Below, piece by piece: positions 7,038-14,867 of a stretch of 64,000 nucleotides of DNA. The position numbers were made by a program, and so were the translations under genes. The notes below the pieces were generated by a model, which was not told the origin of the DNA, did no database searches, and was given only the letters and a program-made list of their open reading frames with translations. The DNA is from Paenibacillus sp. Root444D2. Its GTDB lineage: Bacteria; Bacillota; Bacilli; Paenibacillales; NBRC-103111. Position 1 is the first letter of the stretch, and the number at the start of each line of letters is the position of its first letter. The stretch covers positions 231,592 to 295,591 of the forward strand of contig NZ_LMEO01000023.1 of the NCBI RefSeq assembly GCF_001426375.1, in the 5' to 3' direction.

Positions 7038-9254
7038 ATGGCAGCTCAAGGTTACGTACATGCATGGGAACATTATAAGGATGAGCTTACCTTGTTGGAT
7101 AAAAAGCTTGAGCTTTTATATAAGCGTCGTCAAAAGCTAACGCCCGACCCGCAAACGGATTCGTTTCGCGGGATGTTCGTGTCCGAAGATGAGTTCATTC
7201 GCCTTATCGGCGGGCCAAGTGGAGATGAGGAGCTTGATGGGGAAGAACTCGAGCTGTTGGCTAGTATTCAGAATTCGGAGGCGTTCATTGCCCTGCGACG
7301 TGAAGAAAGCCGTAAGGCAGGCGTGTTCTTGCCTCTGTCGTATGTATCTGCTGTGTTTGGGCTTTCTCCAGTAGAAGAGCGGTTCGTTATGCTAGGACTC
7401 GCGGTAGAACTGGATCGCAAATATGAACGCATCTTCGGCTTTCTGCAAGATGACCTAACCAGCAAAACGCCTAATATTAGTCTGGCGCTGCAAATTGCTT
7501 GCAGCAGCCCTGAGGACATGCGGGCAGCGAGAACGACCTTCATGGCGCCTGAGGGTAGACTGGCACGCTATGCGCTTCACCGCGAAGCGCAGGAAATTAG
7601 CGGCCAGACGTTATTGTCGAGGCCGCTGCTTTTGGATAAGCGAATCATCTCATTCATGCTGGATTCCGGTGAAATGGACCCGAAGCTGAAGCCGGCGGTT
7701 CGGATGGTTTATCCGGATGACGAGCTGGCGCCTCTGCTCGTCCATGAGGATTTCCAGCAGCGGCTGCAGGGCTTCATCCAAGCCGCGTTCCAGGCTCCGG
7801 CGGCTGAGCGCAAACGGCTCGCCTTCCACCTGTGGGGGAATGCGGGCGCAGGCAAGAAGCTGCAGGTGGAGCATCTCAGCAGCCACTTCAATAAGCCGCT
7901 GCTGCTTGTTGATCTCGCTGATGTGCTTCTGCACGCAGCGAGTTTTGAAGATCAGCTGAGCGCGATTGTTCGCGAAGCGATCCTGCACCAAGCCGTGTTG
8001 TGCTTCACACGGCTGGAGGCGCTCTATCCGGAGGAGCCGGATCTTGCTGCGCAGCGGCGACTCTGGTGGTTTCACGAGCTGCTGGACGGCTACGGCGGCA
8101 TGGTGTTTCTGCTGGCCGGGCGGTTCAACCGGCTAACGTGGAAGCCCAAGGAGCGGCTGCTCCTTGAGCACGAACTGCAAGTGCCGGATGAAGGCGGGCG
8201 TGAGCGCCTTTGGACGGCATTCGCGCGCGAGCTCGGCGTGAGCGCGGACGTGGACTGGCGGGTGATGAGCGGGAAATTCCGCTTCACCCCGGGGCAGATT
8301 CGCCGCGCGCTGACGCTGGCGCGCGGGTACTCCGCCTGGCAGCGTGAGCCGGCGCGGGAGGGCTCCGGCGACGTGGCTGCGCCGTACGCGCTGAGGGCAG
8401 ATGCGCTCTACAAGGCGTGCTACCAGCAGGTGCAGCACAAGCTCGAGCGCAAGGCAACGCGCATTGAGCCTCGCTATGGGTGGGGGGATGTCATCCTCCC
8501 GCCTGAGCAGAAGGATCAGCTCCGCAATGCGTGCAATCAAGTGAAATACCGTGGCGTTGTCTACGGCGACTGGGGCTTTGAGAAGAAGCTGGCCTACGGC
8601 AAGGGACTGAGTATGTTGTTCGCCGGTCCACCGGGTACGGGGAAGACGATGTCTGCACAAGTTGTCGCCGGTGAGCTTCAGTTGGAGCTCTACAAGGTCG
8701 ACCTCTCACAGGTAATCAGCAAATATATTGGTGAGACTGAGAAGAACTTGCATGAGATCTTCGAGGAAGCGCAGCTCAGCAATGCGGTGTTGTTTTTCGA
8801 CGAAACCGATGCGCTATTCGGAAAGCGTTCGGAAGTCAAAGATTCGCATGATAAATATGCGAACATCGAAACCGCCTATCTACTTCAGAAGATGGAGGAG
8901 TATCAAGGAATCACGGTGCTGGCAACGAATCTATTAAATAATATCGATGAAGCCTTCCTGAGGCGGATCAATTACGTCATTAAATTTCCTTTTCCGGATA
9001 GTGAATATCGTGAAAAAATTTGGTATTCCATGTTTCCGCCTGCCGCCCCGCTTAGCGAGGATGTCGACTTCAAATATTTAGCTCAGCGCTATGAGATCGC
9101 CGGTGGGAATATCAAGAACGTCGTCCTTTCATCGGCATTCCTAGCTGCTGAGGCTGGCGAACCCATTCGGATGCAGCATATTATCAAGTCAATTCGGCAT
9201 GAGCTGCAGAAATCGGGCAAAATCCTTGCCCGCCAGGAGTGGGAAGAGTACTAA
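7038..9254 (+). CDS. eCIS AAA+ ATPase (Pvc15/Afp15-like)
   Basis: 738 residues with two AAA+ modules. The first (about 265-440) has a degenerate P-loop (GNAGAGKKL) and is probably inactive. The second (about 520-730) is intact: Walker A GPPGTGKT near 530, Walker B VLFFDETDALFG near 585, a sensor ATNLL and arginine-finger region LRRINYVIKF. The ribosome binding site AGGAGGGG is 4 bases before ATG. An ATPase of this two-module type accompanies contractile injection systems (Afp15/PVC15) and is thought to help particle assembly or cargo loading in the cytoplasm. Its gene precedes the structural genes, with a terminator and a MITE-like element between. The stretch about 7720-8560 is noticeably GC-richer than the rest. 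Confidence 0.9.
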   Translation: MAAQGYVHAWEHYKDELTLLDKKLELLYKRRQKLTPDPQTDSFRGMFVSEDEFIRLIGGPSGDEELDGEELELLASIQNSEAFIALRREESRKAGVFLPLSYVSAVFGLSPVEERFVMLGLAVELDRKYERIFGFLQDDLTSKTPNISLALQIACSSPEDMRAARTTFMAPEGRLARYALHREAQEISGQTLLSRPLLLDKRIISFMLDSGEMDPKLKPAVRMVYPDDELAPLLVHEDFQQRLQGFIQAAFQAPAAERKRLAFHLWGNAGAGKKLQVEHLSSHFNKPLLLVDLADVLLHAASFEDQLSAIVREAILHQAVLCFTRLEALYPEEPDLAAQRRLWWFHELLDGYGGMVFLLAGRFNRLTWKPKERLLLEHELQVPDEGGRERLWTAFARELGVSADVDWRVMSGKFRFTPGQIRRALTLARGYSAWQREPAREGSGDVAAPYALRADALYKACYQQVQHKLERKATRIEPRYGWGDVILPPEQKDQLRNACNQVKYRGVVYGDWGFEKKLAYGKGLSMLFAGPPGTGKTMSAQVVAGELQLELYKVDLSQVISKYIGETEKNLHEIFEEAQLSNAVLFFDETDALFGKRSEVKDSHDKYANIETAYLLQKMEEYQGITVLATNLLNNIDEAFLRRINYVIKFPFPDSEYREKIWYSMFPPAAPLSEDVDFKYLAQRYEIAGGNIKNVVLSSAFLAAEAGEPIRMQHIIKSIRHELQKSGKILARQEWEEY

Positions 9255-9261
9255 TCATAGA

Positions 9262-9299
9262 AGGCGGGTTCGCGCTGCTGCGTAGAGCCTGCCTTTTTT
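9262..9299 (+). terminator. Terminator after the eCIS ATPase
   Basis: Stem AGGCGGG (9262-9268) with CCTGCCT (9288-9294), one G-U pair, then TTTTTT. It isolates the ATPase transcript from the structural genes starting at 10453. Confidence 0.75.
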
Positions 9300-9302
9300 A
9301 GT

Positions 9303-9703
9303 GATCGTCGATTCATTCATTATGTCTCAGACTTAAATGGTAATATGGAATCGTTCATCTGTTTTGTGATTGGTTTTGGGTATTGTGGTTACCAATGTTG
9401 CACTTTCTACAACAATTCACAAGCCAAAGGGCTATTTCGCAGCTTGAAGTTGCAGTTTGTACAACATTTTGAACCCATTTGTTACGAAATGGCCTTTATA
9501 GGACCGAATTGTTTTACAATATGCAACAACGAAAGGGGAAAGGCAAGATTTAAGGAGAAATTGTTGCACTTTTTACAACATCACTCAACCGCGAATATGG
9601 ATCCATTCATCTGGCATCCTCAAGTGAGCACATAGGTAGAAGGACTCCGATTTAAGACATCTGAATATAGAAGAAAATTGGATGGATGAATGAATCGACG
9701 GTC
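9303..9703. mobile_element. MITE-like element, copy 1, with terminal inverted repeats
   Basis: The ends are inverted copies of an 18-bp sequence: GATCGTCGATTCATTCAT at 9303-9320 and its complement at 9686-9703, with one mismatch. Inside are several short hairpins of the type TTGTTGCA-(T-rich)-TACAACA. No transposase is encoded. A second, right-truncated copy lies at 41405-41740 and shares most of the interior. The small ORF that can be read inside has no ribosome binding site and is not called. Confidence 0.75.
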
Positions 9704-10300
9704 TCTTTTATGCAATATTCGCGTGGGAACAATGAATTAGTCTGCCTAAAGACGCAGCATGTACAACATTACTCGGATAGCAAGTGAATGTTTTTAAACA
9801 TATATGTCTTAGTTGTAATTTGTTTTGCATCAACCGATACAAAGACTCTCGATCAAGGAAGGCGGAAGCCGGCTTTTTGACCACATAAGAATTTATAAGT
9901 TTCCGACTTAATCGGAGAACGAAATTCTTCTTGGCGAATAAAACCTAATATAGGGATCTTTGGTCGTAGACCAAAGTCTCTCCTCGTTGTTAAACGCGGT
10001 CGCTCATCTTCGAAAAACCTCGATAGAGGTTTATCTGATGGCAGCCTCAACTCACTCTTCCGCGTTGGTTAGCTCGATCATCCTGTGCATCCTTTCTGGA
10101 TGAGCCACGTAACGTTGATAAACATCGTTATGCATCCCTATTTACCAATGAAGCCGTCGCTAATGATGAAAAACATCCTTAAAGTGAAAGTTTTTGAGTT
10201 TTGGCGCGAATTCTTCGTCTGAAATGATGAAAAACATCGTTATTTCGATTAGTTTCTCGCTATTCTTGAACTTAAGGATGATAAACATCCTTAACGCTCT
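9704..10300 (+). promoter_or_regulatory. Hairpin-rich intergenic region upstream of the eCIS structural operon
   Basis: No convincing gene. Clear hairpins are TCCGA/TCGGA (9902-9916), CTTTGGTC/GACCAAAG (9958-9976) and AAACCTC/GAGGTTT (10015-10032). These are followed by four related hairpins with a GATG ... CATC core at about 10113-10132, 10158-10178, 10222-10246 and 10271-10292; the last is TTAAGGATG/CATCCTTAA with a 5-nt loop. A 65-codon minus-strand ORF across 9853-10050 has no ribosome binding site. The region may be a structured leader or a repeat cluster. Confidence 0.45.
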
Positions 10301-10364
10301 CCAAAAACAGGAATACGCCCGAATTTTTGATCAGCAGAATTAAAAATAAATAATATAATCCCTA

Positions 10365-10393
10365 TAGTCATCCTAGTAAATTGCAATTATAAT
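10365..10393 (+). promoter_or_regulatory. Candidate promoter of the eCIS structural operon
   Basis: A -35-like TAGTCA (10365-10370, 4 of 6 matches to TTGACA), a 17-bp spacer and a perfect TATAAT (10388-10393). It lies 60 bp before the first structural gene in a very AT-rich stretch. Another TATAAT at 10354-10359 has no good -35. Confidence 0.4.
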
Positions 10394-10452
10394 ATAAAAA
10401 GGTACACATTATGACATAATCCTTACCATCTTCATTACATTACATAGGTATT

Positions 10453-11043
10453 TTGAGGCAGGAAGTGATTCCTATTGGCGATTATTCTGTAATTGCAGAT
10501 GTAAGCGCATCTTTAATCAAGCTTCTCAGAGAAAATATGACCCCTGATCCCATTCCTCAACCAGAGATGATTGGGCTTGCTTCGCCTGTCGATAAAGGGG
10601 ATTTCTACTTATCTCTCTATTTGTACAACGTCCGCGAAAGCGGCGATAATCGTCGTACTCACATGATTGCCAGAGGGACGAATGAAATTCAGTATCCGCC
10701 TATGGTTGTAGATCTTAGCTACTTGCTGACGGTACAATCTCCAGCAGAGCTGCAGTCCAGAGCGCTGGATGAGCATCGGATACTAGGAAGAGCGATGCAA
10801 GTGCTCTACGATCATTCCATACTTCGAGGTTCTATGACCCTCGGAACCCTAGCTGAGCAAGATGAAGAAGTTCGCATTGTCATGGAGCCTCTTAAAGGAG
10901 AAAGCATCCTGAATATGTGGAACTTCGCTGACACTCCTTACAGACTCTCTGTTAGCTATACAGTTGGGCCTGTAAATATCGATTCAACCCGCATCAAGAC
11001 AACCAAAAGAGTTTCGGAAACCGATTTTCGTATACAGGGTTAG
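10453..11043 (+). CDS. eCIS DUF4255 (Pvc16-like) cap protein
   Basis: Up to 196 residues. DUF4255 features are the N-terminal GDYSVIADVSASLIKLLREN and the mid-section FYLSLYLYNVRESGDNRR. In Afp/PVC particles Pvc16 caps or stabilises the distal end of tube and sheath. The start is uncertain: TTG at 10453 is in frame but has no ribosome binding site. A very good one, AGGAAGTG at 10460-10467, points to the non-standard ATT at 10474 just before GGC-GAT (MGDYSV...), where family members usually begin. It is the first structural gene; the TAG stop at 11041 is followed closely by the next gene. Confidence 0.88.
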   Translation: MRQEVIPIGDYSVIADVSASLIKLLRENMTPDPIPQPEMIGLASPVDKGDFYLSLYLYNVRESGDNRRTHMIARGTNEIQYPPMVVDLSYLLTVQSPAELQSRALDEHRILGRAMQVLYDHSILRGSMTLGTLAEQDEEVRIVMEPLKGESILNMWNFADTPYRLSVSYTVGPVNIDSTRIKTTKRVSETDFRIQG

Positions 11044-11055
11044 GGGGCTTAGGTT

Positions 11056-11859
11056 GTGGATCACATTCGCGTATCGCAATTGAAAACCCGCGTATCTTTG
11101 GTTGTATGCGTCATCGATGCAATTACCTCACAAACTCCTCTTGGCAACACTACCATCGTTTATTTAGAAGGCACCCGTTCGAAAGCAATTCGTAAATCGA
11201 ATGGTTCCTATATATTCAACGATTTACCGCCCGGTGATTACCGTCTTATGGTAAGCAACGAGCACTATTTTCAAGAACAAACTCTCATCACAGTAGGAAC
11301 AGACAATTTTATAGAGGTTGTTCAGTTAAAGCCGCTGCCGTCTTATCCTTTTTCGCAAGGAATAGGACTTATCCGAGTCATGCTGCAGGATGCAGCCGGA
11401 ACTCCTTTGAGGGATGCCCAGCTGCAGGCGATGATTCTATCGGAGGAGTGTGCCCGCGCTCGAATAATGGTAGACCAAGTTGACAAGGGAGCACTTGAAG
11501 TAACACTGGGTTCGTTTACAGGTGTTATTGCAGTTGGAGATTCTTACTTGCTTCGAGGACGAGGCCCTAAAGCTGCCGAAGAGCAAATTCGAATCGCCCA
11601 GGTACTGGAGCATCAAAAGCGTTTTCGTCTAGAGAAAAAGCTGACTAAAGCTTTTACTCGAGGAGCACTGCTGCTGCCCATCCAAGAAAGCCGAGTTACA
11701 GAAAAAGGAGAGGCCGTTATTGCTTTTCGTGGCAATCGGATTCCGACCTTTCAGACAGAGTTGGCTATTACATACGGTGAAGATCGGCGGCATCTTATGA
11801 AGGAAGTAATAGTAGCAGAAGGAACAACGACGAACCTTGGCATCATTCGACTCACTTAA
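11056..11859 (+). CDS. eCIS-associated protein with carboxypeptidase-regulatory-like domain
   Basis: 267 residues, start GTG. Residues about 10-100 look like a transthyretin/CarboxypepD_reg-type beta-sandwich (VVCVIDAITSQTPLGNTTI ... GSYIFNDLPPGDYRLMVS). A second possible sandwich spans about 105-190 and the C-terminal 80 residues are unassigned. Its place between the cap protein and the sheath suggests a structural or assembly role in the particle, perhaps a decoration on its surface; this is inference. No signal peptide and no membrane segment. Confidence 0.65.
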   Translation: MDHIRVSQLKTRVSLVVCVIDAITSQTPLGNTTIVYLEGTRSKAIRKSNGSYIFNDLPPGDYRLMVSNEHYFQEQTLITVGTDNFIEVVQLKPLPSYPFSQGIGLIRVMLQDAAGTPLRDAQLQAMILSEECARARIMVDQVDKGALEVTLGSFTGVIAVGDSYLLRGRGPKAAEEQIRIAQVLEHQKRFRLEKKLTKAFTRGALLLPIQESRVTEKGEAVIAFRGNRIPTFQTELAITYGEDRRHLMKEVIVAEGTTTNLGIIRLT

Positions 11860-11930
11860 CCCTAATTAGTAGAATGGACACGTCCATCTTCTATACAAAA
11901 ATGACAAGCAGAAAGGAGAGAACTGGTTTC

Positions 11931-11993
11931 ATGTCTGTGGCCGTATTGATTTGCAAGAAGTGCCATCTGACTGAACTGGGGAACAATGGCTGA
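11931..11993 (+). CDS. Possible 20-residue leader peptide with CxxC
   Basis: ATG at 11931 has a strong AAAGGAGAG ribosome binding site 10 bases upstream and reads 20 codons (MSVAVLICKKCHLTELGNNG) to TGA at 11991-11993. The sheath ATG at 11986 lies inside this ORF, two codons before its stop. The sheath start itself has only a weak GGGGA. The peptide may therefore exist mainly to load ribosomes onto the sheath gene. Its CKKC motif may be chance. Confidence 0.35.
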   Translation: MSVAVLICKKCHLTELGNNG

Positions 11994-13719
11994 CTATTTA
12001 TCACCTGGAGTCTATGTGGAAGAGTTTGACAGCGGGGCGCAACCGCTTGAAGGTGCAAGCACAAGTACGGCCGGGTTTATAGGGCTTGCGCAAAGAGGGG
12101 AAATTGAAGGTGTCCCTCAATTGGTTACGAGCGTAGCTGATTTCCATCGTTTATTCGGCAGCTACTTGTCCGAGAATGAATTCGGTGAGTATCGTTTCCT
12201 TTCTTATGCGGTTGAGCATTTCTATTTAAATGGAGGTTCTCGCTGTTATGTCATGCGCGTAGCGCCAACTGACGCTAAGGTAGCAACGAACAAGGCGGCA
12301 ACAAACAAAGAATCCGCGATTCTGCAGATTGCTTCCAAGAACCCGGGAACATGGGGTAACCAAGTTCGTGTTGTGGTTGTTCCGTCCAGTAAAGCTAAGA
12401 CGCAAATCTATGAAGTGCTGAGCGAGACCCAATATCGCGTGAAAAATAATGCTGGCTTCAATGTCGGTGATGTTGTTGCCTTCGAGGCCGCTGGCCAAAA
12501 GCAATACAACAAAGTAGTTTCTTCCCAAGATAACATTATTGAGCTTGCTGAAGCGCTTGATGGAGATGTTGTGGATAGCGGTCTGCTTCCATCCAAAGTG
12601 TTAACAACAAGCGAATTCACGTTGCATGTATTTTACGGCGATGAAGCAGAGACTTATGAGAAAGTGTCCCTAAACATCTCTGCAGCGAATCACATTGAGA
12701 AAATTGTTTCCCGTTCGAACATCATTACGGTGAAAGATTTGACAGATGGTAAGGATCTTGGTGCTGTTGCTCCTTTTGAAGTACTCTCTGGTGAGAGTGA
12801 AACGGTTGGCAAATTCCAGATCGCATTGTCTGGCGGAAGCAACGGTTCAATCGCGCAAGTGACTCCTGATATCTTTATGGGTGTAGACCGCGGACCTGGT
12901 AAACGTACAGGGATCCAGTCTTTCATCGACAACGATGTTGTTAGTATCATCGCGATTCCAGGTGTAACTGAGCCTACGGTTCAATTATCTCTCGTAGCGC
13001 ATTGCGAAAACCTGGGCAGCCGTTTTGCCGTTCTTGATATTCCACGTGAGAAAACAAAAGTTGCCGATGTCATGACGCACCGTAATATTTTTGACAGCAG
13101 CTACGCAGCGATGTACAATCCGTGGCTTCAAGTGTTCGATCCGTTAGACAAAAGAAATATATACATACCGCCATCTGGCTCTGTTATTGGTATCTACTCC
13201 CGTTCCGACCAAACGCGTGGCGTTCAAAAAGCTCCTGCTAATGAAGTCGTTCGCGGTGCAGTTGGTCTTGATTGCCAATATAACAAAGGCGAGCAAGATA
13301 TCCTGAACCCACAAGGTGTAAACTTGATTCGCGCTTTTGCCGGGCAAGGTATTCGTGTTTGGGGTGCTCGTACAACATCGTCGAACGGCTTGTGGAAATA
13401 TGTGAACGTGAGACGTTTGTTCATCTTCATTGAAGAGTCCATCAAGAACGGCACGAACTGGGTCGTATTCGAACCGAATGATGAACAGCTTTGGGCTCGT
13501 GTACAACGGACCATTGATGCGTTCTTAACTCGTGTCTGGAGAGACGGTGCCTTAATGGGCGGAAGTCCTTCCGAGGCGTTCTATATCAACATCGGACGCA
13601 GCACAATGACGCAGGATGATATCGACAACGGTCGACTTATCTGTGTGATCGGGGTAGCTCCGGTCAAACCTGCAGAGTTCGTCATCTTCCGCATTACTCA
13701 GAAAACAAGAGAAGAATAG
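11986..13719 (+). CDS. eCIS contractile tail sheath protein
   Basis: 577 residues. The start ADYLSPGVYVEEFDSGAQPLEG is the classic sheath N-terminus, and the C-terminal core has WGARTTSSNGLWKYVNVRRLFIFIEESI and FVIFRITQ typical of myophage/T6SS/eCIS sheaths. The middle (about 100-300) is the variable surface insertion. Sheath subunits polymerise around the tube and contract to drive it through the target envelope. Only one sheath gene is present, whereas Afp/PVC have several. It is translationally coupled to the small ORF before it. Confidence 0.95.
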   Translation: MADYLSPGVYVEEFDSGAQPLEGASTSTAGFIGLAQRGEIEGVPQLVTSVADFHRLFGSYLSENEFGEYRFLSYAVEHFYLNGGSRCYVMRVAPTDAKVATNKAATNKESAILQIASKNPGTWGNQVRVVVVPSSKAKTQIYEVLSETQYRVKNNAGFNVGDVVAFEAAGQKQYNKVVSSQDNIIELAEALDGDVVDSGLLPSKVLTTSEFTLHVFYGDEAETYEKVSLNISAANHIEKIVSRSNIITVKDLTDGKDLGAVAPFEVLSGESETVGKFQIALSGGSNGSIAQVTPDIFMGVDRGPGKRTGIQSFIDNDVVSIIAIPGVTEPTVQLSLVAHCENLGSRFAVLDIPREKTKVADVMTHRNIFDSSYAAMYNPWLQVFDPLDKRNIYIPPSGSVIGIYSRSDQTRGVQKAPANEVVRGAVGLDCQYNKGEQDILNPQGVNLIRAFAGQGIRVWGARTTSSNGLWKYVNVRRLFIFIEESIKNGTNWVVFEPNDEQLWARVQRTIDAFLTRVWRDGALMGGSPSEAFYINIGRSTMTQDDIDNGRLICVIGVAPVKPAEFVIFRITQKTREE

Positions 13720-13765
13720 TCTGTCAAAGTGTTAGATATTTCTCATATTAGGAAAGGGGTATTAT

Positions 13766-14200
13766 ATGGCTGGCGAACGTAGGGATCCATACCGCAATTT
13801 TAGATTTAGAATTGAAGTAGAAGGTATTCAGCAAGCTGGTTTCAGCGAAATCTCTGGATTTGACGCATCCTTGTCGGTAATTGAATACCGCGAAGGAAAC
13901 GAAACTATTACGCCTCGGAAGCTTCCGGGACTTGCGAAATATGGCAACATCTCACTTAAGTGGGGTGTTACTGACTCCATGGACATGTATAACTGGATGT
14001 CGGAATCGATTCAGGGGAAAGTTTCCCGCAAAACGGTCACGATCATCGCAATCAACGAAGAGGGTGCAGACGTAGCGACTTGGCAGGTTATTGAAGCATG
14101 GCCGTCCAAGTACTCTGCTCCAAGCTTCAAAGGTACTGGCAATGAAATTGCCATTGAGAGCCTAGAGCTTGCCCACGAAGGCATGACACGCACGAAGTAA
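13766..14200 (+). CDS. eCIS inner tube protein 1 (gp19-like)
   Basis: 144 residues. RDPYRNFRFRIEVEGIQQAGFSEISGFDAS is the tube-protein signature (F-R-VE--G-----FSE-SG), and the C-terminus has GNEIAIESLELAHEG. It forms the hexameric rings of the inner tube. The ribosome binding site AGGAAAGGGG is 8 bases before ATG. A terminator lies between this gene and the next, so sheath and tube probably accumulate to higher levels than the baseplate proteins. Confidence 0.95.
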   Translation: MAGERRDPYRNFRFRIEVEGIQQAGFSEISGFDASLSVIEYREGNETITPRKLPGLAKYGNISLKWGVTDSMDMYNWMSESIQGKVSRKTVTIIAINEEGADVATWQVIEAWPSKYSAPSFKGTGNEIAIESLELAHEGMTRTK

Positions 14201-14209
14201 GGCAGCACT

Positions 14210-14259
14210 AGAGTAGGCGCCGGAGCATGAAGTCTCCGGTTCCTAACTCTTCTTTTTTT
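14210..14259 (+). terminator. Intra-operon terminator/attenuator after the tube gene
   Basis: Stem AGAGTAGG/CCTAACTCT with an inner CCGGAG/CTCCGG (14210-14250) followed by TCTTTTTTT. It sits in the 82-bp gap between tube 1 and the chaperone gene. Confidence 0.75.
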
Positions 14260-14282
14260 CATAATGCTAAGGGGGTAACATC

Positions 14283-14660
14283 ATGGCTTTCAAAACGGAA
14301 TATGAATTCGAGCTGCCTAGAGGATATGTGGATGACAACGGTACGCTGCACAAGAGAGGCGTAATGCGGTTAGCAACAGCTGCGGATGAAATCCTACCCA
14401 TGCGTGACCAACGCGTCCAGCAAAATCCGGGTTATTTAACGATCATCTTACTTACTCGTGTGATTACCAACCTAGGTGATCTACGTGCGATTGATACACG
14501 TGTGGTTGAGAAGTTCTTCACGGCCGATCTAGCCTTCTTGCAAAACTTTTATCGTCAAATTAATGAAATGGAAGTGCCGAGAGTACACACAAGCTGCCCG
14601 AAATGTGAGCATGAGTTTGATGTGGACGTGTCTTTTTTGGACGAGATGGCGGGGGCATAA
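14283..14660 (+). CDS. eCIS tail assembly chaperone (P2 E / TAC-like)
   Basis: 125 residues. Its size, its position after the tube gene and the sequence (a short beta-rich start ending KRGVMRLATAADE, then a helical core LTRVITNLGDLRAID) resemble phage tail assembly proteins such as P2 gpE and Mu gp41. The C-terminus adds a CPKC motif that may bind zinc together with another subunit. Frame 0 ends at TAA 14658-14660. Seven codons earlier it passes T TTT TTG (14633-14639) in the correct phase for -1 slippage, which would append the downstream ORF. The ribosome binding site GGGGG is close upstream. Confidence 0.8.
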   Translation: MAFKTEYEFELPRGYVDDNGTLHKRGVMRLATAADEILPMRDQRVQQNPGYLTIILLTRVITNLGDLRAIDTRVVEKFFTADLAFLQNFYRQINEMEVPRVHTSCPKCEHEFDVDVSFLDEMAGA

Positions 14661-14671
14661 CGGGTTATCCC
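14633..14671 (+). other. Candidate -1 programmed frameshift signal
   Basis: The heptamer T TTT TTG at 14633-14639 matches X XXY YYZ in the frame of the upstream gene. Fourteen bases on, a small hairpin GGG(c)ATAA-CGGG-TTATCCC (14653-14671) contains the zero-frame stop codon. The -1 frame is open from 14621 and has no ATG, GTG, TTG or CTG before the GpE-like domain. Confidence 0.65.
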
Positions 14672-14860
14672 ATTGACAAGATCTATGAGGAAGCGGGCTT
14701 TATAGCTTACTACTTTCATTGGACGCATGATGAAATCATGTCAATGGAGCACCGGGAGCGCCGAACGTGGTGTGAGGAAATTTCCCGCATCAACCGCAAC
14801 CTGAACGACGATGGTAAAAAGCAGCCTGACAATCCGTTTGATGTGTTCGGTAAGAGGTGA
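14639..14860 (+). CDS. GpE/DUF6760-like extension, probably expressed by -1 frameshift
   Basis: Seventy-three codons in the -1 frame relative to the chaperone, ending TGA 14858-14860. The core YEEAGFIAYYFHWTHDEI followed by MEHRERRTW matches the short eCIS family DUF6760 and the P2 GpE domain (FHW...M...W pattern). There is no normal start codon. If made separately, the only well-placed codon is ATA at 14657, overlapping the TAA of the previous gene and preceded by GGCGGGGGC. If made by slippage at 14639, the fused product would have 192 residues. By analogy with phage tails, the long and short forms together chaperone tube or length-determinant assembly. Confidence 0.7.
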   Translation, partial: GRDGGGITGYPIDKIYEEAGFIAYYFHWTHDEIMSMEHRERRTWCEEISRINRNLNDDGKKQPDNPFDVFGKR

Positions 14861-14867
14861 GTAACAA

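Noticed and set aside
6913-7140. 75-codon ORF before the ATPase
   Set aside because: It overlaps the ATPase start by about 100 bp, has no ribosome binding site and no family features.
9345-9635. 96-codon ORF inside the MITE-like element
   Set aside because: No ribosome binding site, composition follows the TACAACA hairpins, and the frame is not kept cleanly in the second copy.
9853-10050. 65-codon minus-strand ORF upstream of the eCIS operon
   Set aside because: No ribosome binding site, and the region is dominated by hairpins; noncoding is the simpler reading.
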